Shown here: one piece after another, positions 25,386 to 35,142 of the stretch
How the letters are laid out: each line of letters starts with the position of its first letter
Position numbering within the stretch: position 1 is the stretch's first letter
Assembly: GCA_016842045.1 (NCBI GenBank)
Contig: JAEVEY010000044.1
Span: 1-59,754 of the forward strand
Reading direction: 5' to 3'
DNA length: 59,754 nt
From: Candidatus Thermoflexus sinensis
GTDB taxonomy: Bacteria; Chloroflexota; Anaerolineae; Thermoflexales; Thermoflexaceae
Notes under the pieces: generated by a model
The model's input: only the letters and a program-made list of their open reading frames with translations
Databases searched by the model: none
Told to the model about the DNA's origin: nothing
Made by a program: the position numbers and the translations under genes

Positions 25386-27143
25386 ATGGATACGGCGACG
25401 ATGGCCCAGACCCAGGTAGCCCCTCGCACGATCCGACGGGAGCGCCGTCGGATGAAGACCGCATGGGCCGTGATGGAGGCCCTGGTCCGCGAGGGTGTGG
25501 AGGTGATTTTCGGCGTCCCCGGCGGCGCTTCCCTGCCCCTTTATGACGCGCTCTACGATTACCCCCAGATTCGCCACGTCCTCGTCCGCCACGAACAGTG
25601 CGCCATCCATATGGCCGAAGGCTACGCCCGGGCGACCGGGAAACCCGGAGTATGCTTTACTACCTCCGGCCCCGGCGCGACAAACCTGGTCACGGGCCTC
25701 ACAGACGCCATGATGGATTCCACCCCGCTGGTGGCGATCACCGGCCAGGTCCCCACATTTTTCATGGGCGGCGATGCCTTCCAGGAAGCGGATGTGATCG
25801 GCGTTACCATGTCGATCACCAAGCACAACTGGCTGGTGAGAACGCCCGCGCAAGCCCCCGAGGCCGTTCATATGGCCTTCCGCCTGGCCACCGACGGACG
25901 GCCCGGTCCGACCCTGGTGGACCTCCCCCGCGATGTGCTGCTCGCCGAAGCGGACTTCATCCTCGAGGACCCCGAGGCCTTCCGGCCCTCCCGGCCACGC
26001 CCGCCTTTCCCGGATGAGAGGGCTCTCCGACAAGCGGCCGATCTCATCGCTCAATCCCAGCGTCCGATCCTTTACGTCGGCGGCGGGGTCATCCATTCCG
26101 GCGCGGCCCCGGAGATCCGGGCGCTGGCGGAGAAGGCCCGCATCCCGGTAGCCACCACGCTGATGGGCCTGGGGGCCTTCCCCGAGGATCATCCCTACGC
26201 CCTCAAAATGCTGGGGATGCATGGGACCGTGTATGCAAACTTTGCAATCAACTTCTCGGATTTAATCATCGCCGTCGGCGCCCGTTTCGATGACCGGGTG
26301 ACCGGCAAGCTCTCCGCCTTCGCCCCCCATGCGAAGGTCATCCACATCGACATCGACCCGGCGGAAATCAACAAGAACCGCAGGGCCGACGTGGCCCTCA
26401 TCGGCGACGCCAAATCGATTCTGCGAGCGTTGCTTCCCCTGGTCCGTCCTCCGGATACCGAGGCCTGGTGGCGTCAGATCGAGGACTGGAGGGCGCGTTA
26501 TCCACTGCGCTACCGGCAGGGAGAGGACGTCATCAAACCCCAGTTCGCCATCCAGATGATCTACGAGCTGACGAAGGATTACCGGCCCATTGTGACCCTC
26601 GATGTGGGCCAGCATCAGATGTGGGCCGCCCAGTTCTTCACCTGGACCGAGCCGCGGACCTGCATTACCTCCGGGGGGCTGGGAACGATGGGCTTCGGCC
26701 TGCCAGCGGCGGTCGGGGCCCAGTTCGGCCGACCGGACCGTCTGGTGATCAACATCAATGGCGATGGATCTTTCCAGATGACCTTCCAGGCCCTGATCAC
26801 CGCCGTGGAATGGCAGCTGCCCATCAAGGTGTTCATCATCAACAACCAGTATCTGGGTATGGTCCGCCAGTGGCAGGAGCTGTTCTACAACCGGCGCTAC
26901 TCCGCGGTTTATCTGGCCAACCCGGATTTCGCCCGTATGGCGGAGGCGGTGGGCGCCGCCGGGATCCGGGTGGAACGGCCCGATCAGGTGGAGCCGGCCG
27001 TCCGGCAGGCTCTGGCCATCACGGATCGTCCGGTGGTGGTCGATATCCACGTGGATCCGGAGGAGAACTGCTTCCCGATGATCCCCTCCGGGATGACCGT
27101 GTTCGACACGATGATCGCCCCTGGCGTGAAGGCTGTCCCGTAA
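25386..27143 (+). CDS. ilvB: Acetolactate synthase large (catalytic) subunit
   Basis: ThDP-dependent enzyme joining pyruvate with pyruvate or 2-oxobutyrate, the common first step for Val/Leu and Ile. It has 585 residues. Visible features are VEVIFGVPGGASLPLYDAL and RHEQCAIHMAEGYARATG (activator Glu), AAVGAQFGRPDRLVININGDGSFQM (ThDP-Mg GDG...N motif) and NNQYLGMVRQWQELFY. AAGGAGGG lies five bases before ATG 25386. About 20 extra residues precede the usual start at MKTAWAVMEAL. It is the first structural gene after the attenuator. Confidence 0.96.
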   Translation: MDTATMAQTQVAPRTIRRERRRMKTAWAVMEALVREGVEVIFGVPGGASLPLYDALYDYPQIRHVLVRHEQCAIHMAEGYARATGKPGVCFTTSGPGATNLVTGLTDAMMDSTPLVAITGQVPTFFMGGDAFQEADVIGVTMSITKHNWLVRTPAQAPEAVHMAFRLATDGRPGPTLVDLPRDVLLAEADFILEDPEAFRPSRPRPPFPDERALRQAADLIAQSQRPILYVGGGVIHSGAAPEIRALAEKARIPVATTLMGLGAFPEDHPYALKMLGMHGTVYANFAINFSDLIIAVGARFDDRVTGKLSAFAPHAKVIHIDIDPAEINKNRRADVALIGDAKSILRALLPLVRPPDTEAWWRQIEDWRARYPLRYRQGEDVIKPQFAIQMIYELTKDYRPIVTLDVGQHQMWAAQFFTWTEPRTCITSGGLGTMGFGLPAAVGAQFGRPDRLVININGDGSFQMTFQALITAVEWQLPIKVFIINNQYLGMVRQWQELFYNRRYSAVYLANPDFARMAEAVGAAGIRVERPDQVEPAVRQALAITDRPVVVDIHVDPEENCFPMIPSGMTVFDTMIAPGVKAVP

Positions 27144-27207
27144 TCCGCGCGAGGTTTTCATCAGGGAGGCGGCTGGCGAATCCGCCCTCATCGATAAGGA
27201 GGTGAAA

Positions 27208-27726
27208 ATGCCTCACTGGCTGGCGGTGACGATTGAGAACTCGGTGGAGAGCCTGAATCGGGTGTTCCATTTGCTGCGCCAACGCCACCTCCCGGTGGGC
27301 CCCATCTCGATGTGCCGGACGGAGGATCCTCAGGATCTCCGCCTGCTGATCCCGGTGGATCCGGCCCGGGTGGATCCGCAACGGGTCCGGGCCAACCTGG
27401 AGAAGCTGCTCTGCGTGAAGGCTGTGGAGGACTGGGGGGAACGCCCACTGGTGATCCGCGATATGGCGCTGGTGAAGGTCCGGGCTCCCTCAGAAGCCTG
27501 GGTAGAGATCGCCCAGCTGGCGGAGTTCTATCGGGCCCGCATCGTGGACGTCGGCCCGGAGACCCTGATCGTGGAGGTCACGGGCTCGGCGGAAAAGGTG
27601 GATTCCTGCATCGCCCGCCTGCAGCGGTTCGGCGTGGTGGAGGTCACCCGCTCCGGACCTATGGCGATGGTCCGGGGTCAGGCCGAGGCCGCGCCGGCTG
27701 ACCGGATGGCGGAAGCCGCTGCATGA
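27208..27726 (+). CDS. ilvN: Acetolactate synthase small (regulatory) subunit
   Basis: ACT-domain partner of IlvB that gives valine feedback and full activity. It has 172 residues, the long IlvH-type form. The N-terminal ACT domain (LAVTIENSVESLNRVFHLLRQR) is followed by the ALS_ss C-terminal domain (RDMALVKVRA, AQLAEFYRARIVDVGPETLIVEVTG). ATG 27208 follows AAGGAGGT; an in-frame GTG at 27202 overlaps that ribosome site and is rejected. Confidence 0.94.
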   Translation: MPHWLAVTIENSVESLNRVFHLLRQRHLPVGPISMCRTEDPQDLRLLIPVDPARVDPQRVRANLEKLLCVKAVEDWGERPLVIRDMALVKVRAPSEAWVEIAQLAEFYRARIVDVGPETLIVEVTGSAEKVDSCIARLQRFGVVEVTRSGPMAMVRGQAEAAPADRMAEAAA

Positions 27727-27796
27727 CCCATCCCGCCCTGCACAGGGAAGATGTTGAACCCTTCTGCTGCCAGATCCCTCAACCGGAGGTCTTCCA

Positions 27797-28798
27797 ATGG
27801 CGCGGATTTACTACGATGCCGATGCGGATCTCAGCCTCCTGAACGGCCGCCGGATCGCTGTTCTGGGCTACGGCAGTCAGGGCCACGCCCACGCCCTGAA
27901 CCTCAAAGACAGCGGCTGCGATGTGTGCGTGGGCCTTTACCGGGGCAGCAAGTCCTGGGAGAAGGCCCGGGCCGACGGATTGCCCGTTTACGAGGTCGCG
28001 GAGGCGGTGCGGCAGTCAGACATCATCGTGATGCTGGTGCCGGATCCCGCTCAGCCGGCCCTCTACCGGGAGGCGATAGCGCCGAACCTGGCCCCAGGCA
28101 AGACCCTGATGTTCGCCCACGGCTTCAACATCCGGTTCGGCCAGATCATCCCGCCACCGGATGTCGATGTCAGTATGGTGGCGCCCAAGTCCCCCGGCCA
28201 CCGCATGCGGGAGGTTTTCCAGGAGGGCGGCGGGGTCCCTGCCCTGGTGGCCGTGCATCAGGACGCCACGGGGAAGGCCCTGGCCACAGCCCTGGCTTAC
28301 GCCAAGGGCATTGGCTGCACGCGAGCGGGGGTGATCGAAACCACCTTTGCTGAGGAGACGGAGACCGACCTCTTCGGTGAGCAGGTGGTCCTGTGTGGTG
28401 GAGTCAGCCACCTGATCAAGGCCGCCTTCGAGACCCTGGTGGAGGCCGGCTATCAGCCGGAGGTGGCCTACTTCGAATGTCTGCACGAGCTCAAGCTGAT
28501 TGTGGATCTGATCTATCAGGGCGGGCTTTCCTATATGCGTTACTCGGTCAGCGACACCGCTGAGCACGGGGACTATGTGAGCGGGCCGCGGGTGATCGAT
28601 GAGCATGTGCGGAACACGATGAAGCAGATCCTCGCGGAGATCCGCAACGGCTCTTATGCCGAATCCTGGATCGAGGAAAACGCGAAGGGACGCCCATGGT
28701 TCAACGCCAAACGGGAGGAGGAGCGCAGGCATCCGATCGAGGAAGTGGGCCGCCGGCTGCGGGCGATGATGCCCTGGATCAATCCCAAGGAAGTGTGA
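27797..28798 (+). CDS. ilvC: Ketol-acid reductoisomerase (class I)
   Basis: Isomerises and reduces acetolactate or acetohydroxybutyrate with NAD(P)H. It has 333 residues, the short class I form. The Rossmann loop [21 protein letters not shown] is followed by the cofactor-selecting loop GLYRGSKSW; Arg and Ser residues there favour NADPH. The metal-site region includes [17 protein letters not shown] and [20 protein letters not shown] precedes ATG 27797. Confidence 0.97.
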   Translation: MARIYYDADADLSLLNGRRIAVLGYGSQGHAHALNLKDSGCDVCVGLYRGSKSWEKARADGLPVYEVAEAVRQSDIIVMLVPDPAQPALYREAIAPNLAPGKTLMFAHGFNIRFGQIIPPPDVDVSMVAPKSPGHRMREVFQEGGGVPALVAVHQDATGKALATALAYAKGIGCTRAGVIETTFAEETETDLFGEQVVLCGGVSHLIKAAFETLVEAGYQPEVAYFECLHELKLIVDLIYQGGLSYMRYSVSDTAEHGDYVSGPRVIDEHVRNTMKQILAEIRNGSYAESWIEENAKGRPWFNAKREEERRHPIEEVGRRLRAMMPWINPKEV

Positions 28799-28810
28799 AA
28801 GGAGGGCTCC

Positions 28811-30394
28811 ATGGAGGAAGATGTGGTTCGCATTTTCGACACCACCCTTCGGGATGGGGAGCAATCGCCGGGCGCAACTCTTACGGTGGAGGAGAAACTG
28901 GAGATCGCCCGGCAGCTGGTCCGCCTGGGGGTGGACATCATCGAGGCGGGCTTCCCCATCGCCTCGCCAGGGGATTTCGAGGCCGTGCGACGGATTGCCC
29001 GGGAGATCGGACCGCTGGGGAAGGATCGCCCCAACGGCCCGCCGGTGATCGCCGGGCTGGCCCGGGCGAACAAAGAGGACATCGACGCCTGCTATGAGGC
29101 GGTGCGGGAGGCCCCCCGCCATCGGATCCATGTCTTCCTGGCCACCTCGGATATCCACCTCCAATACAAACTGCGCATGACCCGCGAGGAGTGCCTCGCC
29201 CGGATCCGGGAAATGGTCGCCTACGCCCGCCGCCTGTGCGACGACGTGGAGTTCTCCCCGGAGGATGCGGGGCGCACCGATCGGGATTTCCTGATGCAGG
29301 CCCTGACGGTGGCGGTGGAAGCCGGGGCGACCACCCTGAATATCCCGGATACCGTGGGCTATACCACACCGGAGGAATTCGGAAGCCTCTTCGCGGAGAT
29401 CCGCCATCGGGTCCCGGGGGCGGAGCGGGTGATCCTCTCCGCCCACTGCCATAACGATCTGGGCCTGGCCACAGCCAACACCCTGGCGGCCATCCGCAAC
29501 GGCGCCCGCCAGGTGGAGGTCACGGTCAACGGCATCGGGGAGCGGGCGGGCAACACCGCCCTGGAAGAGGTGGTCATGGCCCTCCACACCCGCCGGGATG
29601 TCTTCGGGGTGCGCACGTATATCGACACCACGCAGATCTACCGCACGAGCCGGCTGGTGAGCGCCCTCACCGGCATCCCGGTCCAGCCCAACAAGGCCAT
29701 CGTGGGGGCCAACGCCTTCGCCCACGAAGCAGGCATCCACCAGGACGGAATGCTGAAAAACCCGTTGACTTACGAGATCATGCGGCCCGAAACCGTGGGG
29801 GTGCCGGAATCCCGCCTGGTCCTGGGGAAGCACTCCGGACGGCACGCCTTCCGGGTCCGTCTGGAGCAGATGGGATATCACCTTCCCCCGGATGCCTTCG
29901 AGGAGGCGTTCCGCCGGTTCAAGGCCCTGTGCGATCGTAAGAAGTATGTGACGGATTTCGATCTGGAAGCGCTGATGGTGGACTTCACCCAGAGCAGCGG
30001 TCAGTCCTGGCGGCTGGACACCCTGCAGGTGACCTGCGGCACGCCTCTGATCGCCACCGCTACCGTCCGCCTGATCGGGCCGGATGGGGAGGTTCGCCTC
30101 GGCACCGGGACAGGGAACGGTCCGGTGGATGCAGCCTATCGGGCCATCGAGACCGCCCTGGGGATCCAGGCCCGCCTGTTAGAGTTCAACGTCCATGCGG
30201 TCACCCCGGGGCGGGACGCGATGGGTCGGGTCTTTGTTCAGGCGGAAGATCCGCACACCGGCGATCTGGCTGGCGGATTCGGCACGGACACCGATATTGT
30301 GGTGGCGGCGGCCAAGGCCTATCTTCACGCGCTCTTGCGGTTGAGCCGCGCGTCCCAGAACGCTCGGGTGGAGGTTTCCGTCCCCGTGCCTTAA
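28811..30394 (+). CDS. leuA: 2-isopropylmalate synthase
   Basis: Condenses 2-oxoisovalerate with acetyl-CoA, committing carbon to leucine. It has 527 residues. The TIM-barrel start [37 protein letters not shown] and [14 protein letters not shown] are LeuA signatures. The C-terminal LeuA allosteric domain (residues about 390-520, with [17 protein letters not shown]) is present, so leucine feedback is expected. It lies 12 bp after ilvC with AAGGAGGG ahead. It is clearly distinct from the cimA-type paralogue at 33529. Confidence 0.95.
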   Translation: MEEDVVRIFDTTLRDGEQSPGATLTVEEKLEIARQLVRLGVDIIEAGFPIASPGDFEAVRRIAREIGPLGKDRPNGPPVIAGLARANKEDIDACYEAVREAPRHRIHVFLATSDIHLQYKLRMTREECLARIREMVAYARRLCDDVEFSPEDAGRTDRDFLMQALTVAVEAGATTLNIPDTVGYTTPEEFGSLFAEIRHRVPGAERVILSAHCHNDLGLATANTLAAIRNGARQVEVTVNGIGERAGNTALEEVVMALHTRRDVFGVRTYIDTTQIYRTSRLVSALTGIPVQPNKAIVGANAFAHEAGIHQDGMLKNPLTYEIMRPETVGVPESRLVLGKHSGRHAFRVRLEQMGYHLPPDAFEEAFRRFKALCDRKKYVTDFDLEALMVDFTQSSGQSWRLDTLQVTCGTPLIATATVRLIGPDGEVRLGTGTGNGPVDAAYRAIETALGIQARLLEFNVHAVTPGRDAMGRVFVQAEDPHTGDLAGGFGTDTDIVVAAAKAYLHALLRLSRASQNARVEVSVPVP

Positions 30395-30488
30395 AGCCGA
30401 GAGCGGTGGAGGGGCTGGGGTCATAGCGCCCCACCTGTTCGGCTCTTCGTTGAGTGAGCTCTCCATATTTCTTTCCGGAGGTCGAGCG

Positions 30489-31769
30489 ATGGGCATGACC
30501 ATGGCCGAGAAGATCATCGCTGCCCACGCAGGACTGGAACACGTGGAGCCGGGGGAGCTGGTGGAGGTGCGGGTTGATTTCGTGATGGCCAATGACATCA
30601 CCGCCGCCCTGGCCATCCGGGAATTCGAGAAGCTGGAAGTCGAAGGGGTTTTCGATCGAGAGCGCGTGGCCTTCGTGGCCGACCACTTCGTCCCACCCCC
30701 TAACATTAAGGCCGCGGAGCAGTGCATGGCCGTCCGCACCTGGGCCCGTCGAAAAGGGATCCTCTACTTCGAAGGGGGGCGGGATGGCGGCATCGAGCAC
30801 GTCGTGTTGCCGGAGCAGGGCCTGGTGCTGCCCGGGGAGATCATCATCGGGGCGGACTCCCACACCTGCACCTATGGGGCGCTGGGCGCTTTCTCAACTG
30901 GCGTTGGCTCCACAGATGCCGCCGTGGCCATGGCCACCGGCCGGCTCTGGCTGAAGGTGCCTCCCACCATGCGCCTGTTCTACCACGGGACGCTCCGGCC
31001 CTGGGTAACGGCGAAAGATCTCATCCTGCACACCATCGGCCACATCGGAGTCGATGGAGCGCTCTATAGGGCGATGTTCTTCACTGGGCCGGTGATCCGG
31101 GCCCTCAGCATGGACGGACGATTCACCATCGCGAACATGGCGATTGAGGCGGGGGCGAAGGCCGGACTGATGGAGGTGGACGAGAAGACCCTGGAGTATG
31201 TCCGCCCGCGGGCGAAACGCCCCTTTGTAGTTTATCAGGATGATCCCGACGCTCGATATGAGATCGACCTGGATTTCAACGTGAGCGATTGGGAGCCAGT
31301 GGTGGCCGTGCCCCATCTACCCTCGAACGTGCGGCCGGTGAGCGAGCTCGCTGACGTTCGGATCGACCAGGTGTTCATCGGCTCCTGCACGAACGGGCGT
31401 ATAGAGGACCTGCGGCTGGCGGCCCGGATCCTCCAGGGACAGCGGGTGCATCCGGAGGTTCGCTGCATCATCATCCCGGGCAGCGGGCCGACTTACCGGC
31501 AGGCGCTGGAAGAGGGCCTCATTGACGTCTTCGTGGAGGCCGGCGCCGTGGTGGGTCTGCCATCGTGCGGCCCCTGCATGGGAGGATACTCCGGGGTGCT
31601 GGGGCCCGGGGAGCGTTGTGTTTCCACCACCAACCGCAACTTCATCGGCCGCATGGGCCATCCGACCAGCGAGGTGTATCTGGCGAACCCGGCAGTGGCC
31701 GCGGCCAGCGCGATCCTGGGCCGCATCGCCAGCCCGGAGGAGATTCGGCTGGAAGCCGTTCCCGTGTAG
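30489..31769 (+). CDS. leuC: 3-isopropylmalate dehydratase large subunit
   Basis: With LeuD it isomerises 2- to 3-isopropylmalate on a [4Fe-4S] cluster. It has 426 residues, the shorter archaeal/HacA-like form. Cluster-ligand motifs are VFIGSCTNGR and PSCGPCMGGYSGVL; GADSHTCTYGALGAFSTGVG is the aconitase-family signature. CGGAGG lies before ATG 30489; the frame is open upstream to 30450 but without a ribosome site. A 94-bp gap after leuA carries no terminator. Confidence 0.95.
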   Translation: MGMTMAEKIIAAHAGLEHVEPGELVEVRVDFVMANDITAALAIREFEKLEVEGVFDRERVAFVADHFVPPPNIKAAEQCMAVRTWARRKGILYFEGGRDGGIEHVVLPEQGLVLPGEIIIGADSHTCTYGALGAFSTGVGSTDAAVAMATGRLWLKVPPTMRLFYHGTLRPWVTAKDLILHTIGHIGVDGALYRAMFFTGPVIRALSMDGRFTIANMAIEAGAKAGLMEVDEKTLEYVRPRAKRPFVVYQDDPDARYEIDLDFNVSDWEPVVAVPHLPSNVRPVSELADVRIDQVFIGSCTNGRIEDLRLAARILQGQRVHPEVRCIIIPGSGPTYRQALEEGLIDVFVEAGAVVGLPSCGPCMGGYSGVLGPGERCVSTTNRNFIGRMGHPTSEVYLANPAVAAASAILGRIASPEEIRLEAVPV

Positions 31770-31797
31770 GGACGCTCTCTTCGTGCAGACGCTTATG

Positions 31798-31874
31798 ACG
31801 GGCACTCCGCTTCGCTTCGTGCCCTACTACAAACAGGGGGCTTTTCGTTCGTAGTAGGGCACGTGAGTGCCCGT
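31798..31874. repeat. GGGCAC/GTGCCC palindromic repeat within the leu operon
   Basis: Inverted repeat beginning ACGGGCACT and ending AGTGCCCGT, with inner GTGCCCTACTAC / GTAGTAGGGCAC arms around an AGGGGGC-type centre. Near-identical copies lie at 41799-41877 and 41897-42132. It sits between leuC and the 55-aa ORF, so it would be transcribed and form a long hairpin in operon mRNA. Confidence 0.75.
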
Positions 31875-31905
31875 TCTTTCCAAACATTCATTCAAAGGAG
31901 GAGCT

Positions 31906-32073
31906 ATGAACGCCCGCCGCTGGACCTGGGAGGAACTTCTGGAGGAAGCCCTTGCCTCCTCAGAGGCAGAGGATGAGGACCGTCCCGACAGCGCCCGCCG
32001 CCCAACCGATTGGGTGGTGGATTGCATGATGGGATGCTACAACTTCACGGATCTTCGCGAGGAAGAGGAATAA
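31906..32073 (+). CDS. Small acidic 55-residue protein between leuC and leuD
   Basis: I do not recognise this protein. A strong AAAGGAGGAG lies five bases before ATG 31906, and the stop is 11 bp before leuD. The protein is acidic and Glu-rich, with an N-terminal RRWTWEELLEEAL helix, a middle DEDRPDSARRP and a C-terminal VVDCMMGCYNF holding Cys40 and Cys44, then REEEE. The ribosome site and tight spacing to leuD suggest it is truly translated. It could assist the LeuCD iron-sulfur enzyme or couple translation to leuD; both ideas are speculative. Confidence 0.7.
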   Translation: MNARRWTWEELLEEALASSEAEDEDRPDSARRPTDWVVDCMMGCYNFTDLREEEE

Positions 32074-32084
32074 GGAGGGAGCTT

Positions 32085-32603
32085 ATGCGCTTCCAGGGGC
32101 GCGCCTGGGTTTTCGGAGACAACATCGATACCGACGTGATCATCCCGGGCCGGTATCTGAACACGACGGATCCCAAAGAGCTGGCGGCCCACTGTATGGA
32201 GGGGGTCGATCCGGAGTTCCCCCGCAAGGTGCAACCGGGCGATATTGTGGTGGCCGGCCGGAACTTCGGAAGCGGCTCCTCCCGGGAGCACGCACCGATC
32301 AGCCTGAAGGCGGCGGGGGTTTCCTGTGTGATCGCCAGATCCTTCGCCCGTATCTTCTTCCGTAACGCCATCAACATCGGCCTCCCGGTGCTGGAGTGTC
32401 CGGAGGCCGTGGAGGCCATCGCCCCGGGGGATGAGCTGGAGGTCCGCCTGGACACCGGGGAGATCCATAACCTGCGAACGGGCCAGGTCTTCCGCGCCAG
32501 GCCTTATCCGCCCTTCATGCTCGAGCTGATCCGCGCCGGCGGGTTGATCCCCTATACCCGGGCCCGCCTGGCGAAACCCCAGCCGGGCGCTCCGGGAGGC
32601 TGA
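32085..32603 (+). CDS. leuD: 3-isopropylmalate dehydratase small subunit
   Basis: Partner of LeuC carrying substrate-binding residues. It has 172 residues. Motifs FGDNIDTDVIIPGRYL and GRNFGSGSSREHAP are diagnostic of the swivel domain; IARSFARIFFRNAINIGLP follows. AAGGAGGGAG precedes ATG 32085. The next gene starts four bases after the stop. Confidence 0.96.
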   Translation: MRFQGRAWVFGDNIDTDVIIPGRYLNTTDPKELAAHCMEGVDPEFPRKVQPGDIVVAGRNFGSGSSREHAPISLKAAGVSCVIARSFARIFFRNAINIGLPVLECPEAVEAIAPGDELEVRLDTGEIHNLRTGQVFRARPYPPFMLELIRAGGLIPYTRARLAKPQPGAPGG

Positions 32604-32607
32604 AGCG

Positions 32608-33354
32608 ATGTCCTCTGTCTTTGAGTTCGACCAGGTTTTCGACGAGGACTATCTGTTCTTTTATGAAACCTTCCTGACCGCTGAGCGCAGCGACCAGGAG
32701 ACGGAAGCCATCGTCAAAATCCTCAATCTGACGCCGGGGATGCGCATCCTGGATGTGGGTTGCGGCCACGGGCGGATCGCGAACCGGCTGGCTCGACGAG
32801 GGTGTCGGGTTGTGGGGCTGGACCGTTCCCTCCGTTTCCTGAACCTCGCCCGCCAGGAAGCGCAGGCCCATGGGCTGGCCGCCCACTATGTGCAGGGCGA
32901 TATGCGCCGCCTGCCCATGACCGGGATCTTCGACGCGGCGATCAGCTGGTTCACATCTTTTGGTTACTTCGATGATCCGGAGAACCATCAAGTGTTGCGG
33001 GAACTATTCCGCATCCTGAAGCCGGGAGGCGGGGTGATCGTCGAGATGATGAACCGGGATCGCCTCCTGAAAGAGTTCCTTCCCTTCCTCGTAACGGAAC
33101 GGGAGGGCCACCTGATGGTGGATCATCACCGATATGATCCCCTGAGCGGACGGCTCGAGACGGAGCGCACGGTGATCCGCGAGGGACGGATCCGGCGTTT
33201 CCGGTTCTCCGTTCGGCTGTTCACCTTCCCGGAGCTCCGTGACTGGCTCCAGGAAACCGGCTTCCAGGAAGTTCGAGGCTTCGATGAGCGGGGGGAGCCT
33301 TATACCCTGGCCACCCGCCGGATGATCGTCACGGCAGTCAAGCCCGCGATGTGA
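32608..33354 (+). CDS. SAM-dependent methyltransferase (class I)
   Basis: The protein has 248 residues. Motif I ILDVGCGHGRIANRLARRG, then VVGLDRS, GDMRRLPM and ILKPGGGVIVEMMNRD define a class I methyltransferase of the Methyltransf_25/11 group. The substrate is not evident. It lies four bases after leuD and 175 bp before cimA, so it is expressed with the leucine genes. It has no known role in branched-chain synthesis and may be a passenger. Confidence 0.85.
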   Translation: MSSVFEFDQVFDEDYLFFYETFLTAERSDQETEAIVKILNLTPGMRILDVGCGHGRIANRLARRGCRVVGLDRSLRFLNLARQEAQAHGLAAHYVQGDMRRLPMTGIFDAAISWFTSFGYFDDPENHQVLRELFRILKPGGGVIVEMMNRDRLLKEFLPFLVTEREGHLMVDHHRYDPLSGRLETERTVIREGRIRRFRFSVRLFTFPELRDWLQETGFQEVRGFDERGEPYTLATRRMIVTAVKPAM

Positions 33355-33377
33355 GCCCTATCCGAAGGGAGGTTCCG

Positions 33378-33602
33378 ATGCATCGTCCGAAGAGGAGGTG
33401 GACCCGGGTTGCCCCGCGATGGGACCGCTGGGTGGAGGTCCTGAGCGGGGTCGCCCGCGCCATCGCCGCCGTTTTCGGCCGGATGATCTCCCCTGCTTCC
33501 CATCCCATACCGGTCGAGGAGGTGCGCGATGGAACCCGTTTTGCTTTACGATACCACGCTACGCGACGGCAGCCAGCGGGAAGGGATCTCGTTCACCGTT
33601 GA
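33378..33602 (+). CDS. Possible small basic ORF overlapping cimA start
   Basis: ATG 33378 is preceded by AAGGGAGG at good spacing, and the frame gives 74 residues (start MHRPKRRWTRVAPRWDRW), ending 74 bp inside cimA in another frame. It is Arg/Trp-rich with a hydrophobic middle. The ribosome site is better than expected by chance, but codon pattern and overlap make its reality uncertain. It may be a translated leader for cimA. Confidence 0.35.
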   Translation: MHRPKRRWTRVAPRWDRWVEVLSGVARAIAAVFGRMISPASHPIPVEEVRDGTRFALRYHATRRQPAGRDLVHR

Positions 33603-35082
33603 GGACAAGCTCCGGATCACCGAGAAGCTGGATGAGCTGGGCGTCCATTACATTGAGGGCGGCTGGCCCGGCTCCAACCCGAAGGATGCGGAATACTTCC
33701 GCCGGGTCCGCCATCTGCCCCTTCGCCATGCCCGCGTTGCCGCCTTCGGCATGACCCGGCGTCCAGGCCGTCGGGCTGAGGAGGATGAGAACCTGCGGGC
33801 ATTGCTGGAGGCGGAGACCCCGGTGGTGACCGTGGTCGGTAAGTCGTGGGATCTCCACGTCCATCGGGTGCTGGAGACCACGCTTGAGGAGAACCTCGCC
33901 ATGATCCGGGAGAGCGTGGCCTTTCTGAAGGCCCATGGACGGGAGGTGGTCTACGACGCCGAACACTTCTTCGATGGCTGGAAACGGAGCCCGGATTACG
34001 CCCTGGCCACTCTGCGGGCTGCTCAGGAGGGCGGGGCGGACTGGATCGTCCTCTGTGACACCAACGGCGGCTCCATGCCCTGGGAGATCGAAGCGGGGGT
34101 GGAGGCGGCAAAAGGGTCGGTTTCCGTCCCGCTGGGCATCCACACCCACAACGATTGCGAGCTGGCGGTGGCCAACTCCCTGGCGGCGGTCCGTCGGGGT
34201 GTGCGCCAGGTCCAGGGCACCATAAACGGCTATGGGGAACGAGTGGGCAACGCCAACCTGATCTCCATCATCGCCAATCTCAAGCTGAAGATGGGCATCG
34301 ATTGCGTGAGCGACGAACAGCTGGCCCGCCTCACCGAGATCTCCCGCTTCGTGGCGGAAGTGGCCAATCTCCCCCACGATTCCCATCAGCCCTATGTGGG
34401 GGCCAGTGCCTTCGCCCATAAAGGCGGCATCCATGTCGCCGCCATCCTCAAGATCGAGGAAAGCTACCAGCATATCGATCCGACCCGCGTGGGCAATGTT
34501 AAGCGGGTCCTGGTCTCCGAGCTTTCCGGACGAGGGAACATCGTCGCCAAGGCCATGGAGTTCGGGCTACAGCTGGATCCTGATGATCCGGCGGTGCAGG
34601 CAGCCGTGCGCCGCATCAAGGCCCTGGAAAACGAGGGTTTCTACTTCGAGGACGCCGAGGCCTCGGTGATCCTGATGCTGCGGCGCGCGCAGCCGGATTA
34701 CACCCCACCCTTCGAGGTCCTTGATTACGTCGTGATGGTGGAGCGGCGAGATGGTCGGGAGCCAGTGGCGGAGGCCGCGGTGAAGGTTCGGGTGGACGGA
34801 GAGACCGTGCACACCGCTGCGGAGGGCAACGGCCCGGTTAACGCCCTCGACCTCGCCCTGCGCAAGGCGCTCCTCCCCCGCTACCCAATCCTCGGCCGCG
34901 TGCACCTGACCAACTATCGGGTCCACATCCTGAACGGGGACGCCGGCACGGCGGCACGGGTGCGGGTATGGATCGAGAGCACCGATGGCCAGCGGGTGTG
35001 GCGGACCGTCGGGGCTTCCACCAACATCCTGGAGGCCAGCCGGCTGGCCCTGCAGGACAGCCTGGAGTTCGGAATCGGATAA
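33529..35082 (+). CDS. cimA: (R)-citramalate synthase
   Basis: Joins pyruvate with acetyl-CoA to citramalate, giving 2-oxobutyrate for isoleucine without threonine deaminase. It has 517 residues. YDTTLRDGSQREGISF, YIEGGWPGSNPKD and HTHNDCELAVANSLAAV fit the CimA/LeuA-like family. The Gly-Gly-Trp-Pro-Gly segment, FDGWKRSPDYAL and INGYGERVGNANL are typical of CimA rather than LeuA. The C-terminal allosteric domain is present, so isoleucine feedback is likely. GAGGAGGTG precedes ATG 33529. Confidence 0.93.
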   Translation: MEPVLLYDTTLRDGSQREGISFTVEDKLRITEKLDELGVHYIEGGWPGSNPKDAEYFRRVRHLPLRHARVAAFGMTRRPGRRAEEDENLRALLEAETPVVTVVGKSWDLHVHRVLETTLEENLAMIRESVAFLKAHGREVVYDAEHFFDGWKRSPDYALATLRAAQEGGADWIVLCDTNGGSMPWEIEAGVEAAKGSVSVPLGIHTHNDCELAVANSLAAVRRGVRQVQGTINGYGERVGNANLISIIANLKLKMGIDCVSDEQLARLTEISRFVAEVANLPHDSHQPYVGASAFAHKGGIHVAAILKIEESYQHIDPTRVGNVKRVLVSELSGRGNIVAKAMEFGLQLDPDDPAVQAAVRRIKALENEGFYFEDAEASVILMLRRAQPDYTPPFEVLDYVVMVERRDGREPVAEAAVKVRVDGETVHTAAEGNGPVNALDLALRKALLPRYPILGRVHLTNYRVHILNGDAGTAARVRVWIESTDGQRVWRTVGASTNILEASRLALQDSLEFGIG

Positions 35083-35142
35083 CCGGATGCGTAATCCCTA
35101 TCCCCAAAAAGCCAGAACCTTCATGGGAAAGAGGCACACATC

